A DNA stretch of 52,850 bases from an uncultured Verrucomicrobiales bacterium. Its GTDB lineage: Bacteria > Verrucomicrobiota > Verrucomicrobiia > Verrucomicrobiales > Akkermansiaceae. Location: NCBI GenBank assembly GCA_937128235.1, contig CAKZMG010000056.1, forward strand, positions 1 to 52,850, in the 5' to 3' direction. Shown piece after piece: positions 51,001-52,850 of this stretch. Both the position numbers and the translations under genes were made by a program. Position 1 is the stretch's first letter, and the number at the start of each line of letters is the position of its first letter. A model generated the notes under the pieces. The model saw nothing but the letters and a program-made list of their open reading frames with translations, did no database searches and had not been told where the DNA came from.

Positions 51001-51221
51001 GCTACATGAGCACCGGCAACATGAGCGCCTACATGGAAGTTCACGATGAAAAAGTCTGCTTCTTCATCCGCCAGCTGCCCCAAGGAAAACACAGCCTCAC
51101 TTACAAACTCCGCGCCGAGATCCCCGGAAAATTCAGCGCACTCCCCGCAACCGCAGACGCCATGTACGCGCCTGAACTAAGGGCAAATTCAAATGAGATG
51201 AAGATTGAGATAGGGGAGTAG
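45057..51221 (+). CDS. Secreted alpha-2-macroglobulin family protein with thioester motif
   Basis: 2054 aa; signal peptide; MG2-type SKVQGKFWVR; YPYGCTEQTLNRF thioester; SDGGWGWFSG TED helices. Confidence 0.92.
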   Translation: MKHTHLKFFLLSVVYCLLTFLASADIAEDRASMNKLFKDGNWKECLAQAQKNFSAASDEKSYDDLNAAVQCMNKLRKYEEFEKLMQLAVDKHGTNPKVLVQAATSLSRVPSSGAWLDNEYVRGASPYSRRGTRGEHANSMELDRVRALQLLEKAYNLENDDQNAKAMILSEWASTIKRNRTHNQSWKLQSLTDTKTLPEIHRGYNHHSSTRGAPMTEKGDPLFYEVPASYAEAVNDGERWRWLLHEHVKISPQSKTNVNRQLAAFLHQQFGVRSLQSFSWYHRMAQNDDKDNQAGIMQVHTLKDTETIARLANGIKRFNLPESQNFIKLYQNNWDNGDVYSADQLVEIYLDRRMYDRAAELLRVIILTKGDDNNKRRQKKLDQITEDWGRFENQAGAFTLTDEKRISLTYRNAKQVTLTLHEINIQAINDNIWEYLKSNPRTVDWNKVNWGNLLHSSINGKHDQYIGEQVAGQTYALKPRAKHWDTRAELTLPKLNKAKAGAYLLRGEMPDGKKFYSMVWVDDMMLVSRHVTGGTLYIAADAETGKPIPGVELIVRGYKAEQLKKKTLLRKYNTITKSYKAVTDENGQVVLKNRDKGDRNFQWTVEARKGDKRAWTGMNRIWSWHSDNNSFYQQRKAFCITSQPVYKPESKVQGKFWVRDVKYDLGDKSNYAGRKFCIQITDPRGQKFGKPQLVNADEFGGVPFSIELPDDAMLGRYTIRLQFDHEKGSYAGAGNFRVEKYKKPEYEVKVDAPSKPVQLGEAFEATVKANYYHGAPVTNAKVKVKVLRHVHNSRWFPVSRWDWLYGSGYGWMDIERSWYPGWYNWGCRCPLPFWYRGNYEQPELVVEEEMQIGEDGTVKVKVDSALAKLVHGDDDHRYEIKVEVIDASRRTIFGSGSVLATRKPFQVTTWLNRGYALAGERIQASIAANTLDNRKVKGWVATTLYKISSDENGELKETIVRQWERAQFTGEQAKIDFKVDQAGQYRLVSIVTDEKGREVEGAIIFTARGPAGEEGDVRYNDLELITDKRTYAPGDTVKLLINTKRKNSTVMVMIRGMKDRQLITLTGNSQVVEIPVTLADMPNFFIEAMTISDARVHTQVREVIVPPQKRTLNVAIVPSSEKYKPQEKGSVKIKVTDENGEPVTGDCVLAIYDKSLEYISGGSNVAEIKSFFWKWRRHYQHGYWQRSMVIAGGSIVKNGKQRMSNLGAFGHQLGLDMLDADAYAGAGGMPKSSMAKKSIAGRMSADNSLMPSPMAEASLASESVDAFGDVEEAGGEEKNATGNQPEILIRKDFADLIKWSGSVKLDQNGMAEVPVEYPDNLTTWKIQTWAMAHGTRVGHGSAEVITSKDLIIRLQAPRFFVEKDEVVLSAVVHNYHDNAADAKVSLELEGGTLKLIEGELTQAAKLAAKNGEQRINWRVKVTREGEAIIRMKVITADDTDAMEMTFPVYVHGMLKQMAWSREVEPGKDSAQIIIEVPEERRPEDSRLEVRFSPTIAGAIVDALPYLADYPYGCTEQTLNRFVPTVITQKILKDMGIDLEEVRNKRTNLNPQELGDDRERAKQWKRHRRWQTNPVFSEKEVDKMVRTGVQRLIEMQVSDGGWGWFSGHGERSYPHTTAVVVHGLRLAQQNGAKVPEDRIKLGVEWLKRHEARETGKIRMWKKRERNTKPGPSTSDVFVRLVLAENGVSNKEMLDYQFRDKKDFGVYAKSMLGMSLHLAKDAKRRDEVIRNIEQFLNYDEENQTAFLEMGNNGYWWRWYGSEIEAHAWYLKLLVVTKPESKQARGIVKFLINNRKHATYWNSTRDTAYCIEAIAAYMTASGESDPSAEVEVLLDGKSYKKVKITKENLFSFDNKMTLAGDILTTGKHTVEIRRVGEGPLYTNAYLTVFTKEDNIKKAGLEVKVERRFYKLTPKKATNKVAGNNGQVVEQKADKYDRTPLKLGDKVLSGDIIEVELIMESKNDYEYLLFSDFKAAGTEAEAVRSGYMSTGNMSAYMEVHDEKVCFFIRQLPQGKHSLTYKLRAEIPGKFSALPATADAMYAPELRANSNEMKIEIGE

Positions 51222-51275
51222 TTATTGGCTAATGGTTATTGGGTAGAGACTTTACACTAGAGGTAATTTTTTAGT

Positions 51276-52850
51276 TTAAAATGCGTTGAAGTGGTTTCCT
51301 AGGAAGTGTTTTAGGTTCCATTTGGCGGTGGTGGTGAGGGAGCGTTCTAGGCAGATGAAGAAGGGGCGGTCGCCTGCTTCTGCTTGGTCACGGAGGGTTT
51401 TGATGGTGCTGTCTTTGATGCTCTCGTTCCAAGCTAGGCAGACGAGTGCGGTTCTGCGTCCGTCGTTGATCTCATAAATTGTGTTGTCTGGGAAATCATC
51501 GCGTAGGGTGCGGGTGTAGTGCAGCTGGAAGCCGTTCTTGAGCAGCACTTCATCGAAGACGGCTTGCTCACCGTCTGCACTTAGAGTGAGGAAGTAGGAG
51601 GCTTCTTTTTCCTCGATGTATTGGCGCAGGGCGGCAACATTCGTCGCTTCGTCCGCATCTGGATCTGGCTTGAATTCGCAGCGTGGGAAGTTGGATTTCT
51701 GGAGTTTGTAAACTTTGAAGCCTGTGTCTGGGATGGGCTGTGGGTTGTCGCCGTAGCCTTCGATGACACGTTTTACACGCTCGATGGTGATGTCGGAGAG
51801 AATTTCATGATCTAAAGCACGTGCTGGGCTATCTTCAGGCAAAAACTCGGGAATTTGAACTGAAATACATCTACGGTTTCCTTCATCTGCCAAATTTTGT
51901 TTTAAAACTGCGTCGGCGAATGTTCCTGATCCCGCAAAGAAATCCATTGTTAAAGCCTGTTCCTTTGGATTAGTAGTAATTTGTAAGATGCGTTGAAGAA
52001 GTTCTACAGATTTAGGTGTGTCAAATGCTTCTACCCCTCCAAAAACATTTATCAAATGTTTTTTCGCAGTATCTGTAGTTCCTACTTCATTAGCTTGCCA
52101 TAATGTATGTGGAACTAGACCGTCATTTGATTCTGATTTAAATAGTTTTTCTCTGGGAACATTACCACCATCTTTTCCAAACCAAATGCGCCCATCATCA
52201 ATTAATTCTTGTAAGCGCTCTTGAGTTACAATCCAACAACGACCAGAAGGAGGATCAACTTTTCTACCTGATGGAGTTGTTATTGTGAAAAACTGTTCTT
52301 TTCTTCTTCCTGGACCAGCCTGAGCATTGATTGAAACTGATTGCCATTCTCCTCTAGCATCATTATCAGGGTTAGAATATCTAGCTTCGACTTCTGCTGT
52401 TATAGGCAGCATATTTCTACGCTCTGTAAAACGCTCTTTGTCCCTAGCATAGCACAGAATATAATCGTGATTTATAGAAAATACTTTCCGGTTTTCTCTT
52501 GTTGTTCGTTTTTCCCAAAGGAATGTAGCTATGAAATTATCTTCACCAAATACAAGGTCTAGAACTCGCTTTAAATTTGTGAGTTCGTTGTCATCACATG
52601 AGACGAATATAGCCCCATCTGGATGTAATAACGAGCGGGCGACACATAGCCTTGCATATATCATAGATAGCCAGTCAGAATGATGTCGTCCAGATGTTTC
52701 AGGATTACTGTTAAGTTGAACTCCATTATCTGTGACACCTGATTCTTCCCAGTAGCTTTGTTTGTCTTTTTTGTAGTCGTCTTTGTAAATAAAATCGTGC
52801 CCTGTGTTATCTGGTGGCGCGATGTAGATGCTTTTTCCTTGATTTCGACA
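51276..52850 (-). CDS. Type III-like (beta-class) site-specific DNA methyltransferase, N-terminus truncated by window edge
   Basis: Frame stays open from 52664 to 52850 (CRNQGKSIYIAPPDNTGHDFIYKDDYKKDKQSYWEES...TSGRHHSDWLS); SDWLSMIYARL, LWEKRTTRENRKVFS, MDFFAGSGT. Confidence 0.9.
   Translation of the reverse strand, partial: CRNQGKSIYIAPPDNTGHDFIYKDDYKKDKQSYWEESGVTDNGVQLNSNPETSGRHHSDWLSMIYARLCVARSLLHPDGAIFVSCDDNELTNLKRVLDLVFGEDNFIATFLWEKRTTRENRKVFSINHDYILCYARDKERFTERRNMLPITAEVEARYSNPDNDARGEWQSVSINAQAGPGRRKEQFFTITTPSGRKVDPPSGRCWIVTQERLQELIDDGRIWFGKDGGNVPREKLFKSESNDGLVPHTLWQANEVGTTDTAKKHLINVFGGVEAFDTPKSVELLQRILQITTNPKEQALTMDFFAGSGTFADAVLKQNLADEGNRRCISVQIPEFLPEDSPARALDHEILSDITIERVKRVIEGYGDNPQPIPDTGFKVYKLQKSNFPRCEFKPDPDADEATNVAALRQYIEEKEASYFLTLSADGEQAVFDEVLLKNGFQLHYTRTLRDDFPDNTIYEINDGRRTALVCLAWNESIKDSTIKTLRDQAEAGDRPFFICLERSLTTTAKWNLKHFLGNHFNAF

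Noticed and set aside
1-52850. CRISPR arrays, tRNA/rRNA genes, IS elements or prophage
   Set aside because: No regularly spaced repeats, cloverleaf-like or rRNA-like segments, transposase or phage structural genes were recognised. A tRNAscan/CRISPR search would be decisive.

Overview
The window is a gene-dense stretch of a bacterial chromosome. Gene content (cytochrome c/DUF6797-type protein, several sulfatases, AraC/XylR-like regulator, thioester alpha-2-macroglobulin) looks like Verrucomicrobiota/PVC, but that placement is inference. I support about 45 protein genes, one likely SRP (4.5S-type) RNA, several terminator-like hairpins, and an rpmG (L33) gene missing from the ORF track. I see no tRNA, rRNA, CRISPR array, IS element or prophage. 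Main second-look items: (1) a tightly packed minus-strand lipid-modification operon at about 15.2-23.1 kb (desaturase, FAD oxidoreductase, DUF1365, CFA synthase, DUF2062, DUF1295, coclaurine-NMT-like methyltransferase), near a + strand SDR/photolyase pair; (2) two short words, GAGGTAAGT(TTTT) and CTGTTAGA, that are strongly over-represented by hand count in any reading frame and on both strands; (3) a histone-H1-like tail fused to a degenerate DksA/TraR domain; (4) a Type III-like DNA methyltransferase whose DPPY catalytic motif reads APPD; (5) a lipoprotein FGE-type enzyme with both catalytic cysteines near two exported sulfatases; (6) a eukaryote-type HisA; (7) a large secreted thioester alpha-2-macroglobulin with an aromatic-rich insert. 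Family calls come from motif recognition of the translations. No database search was run.
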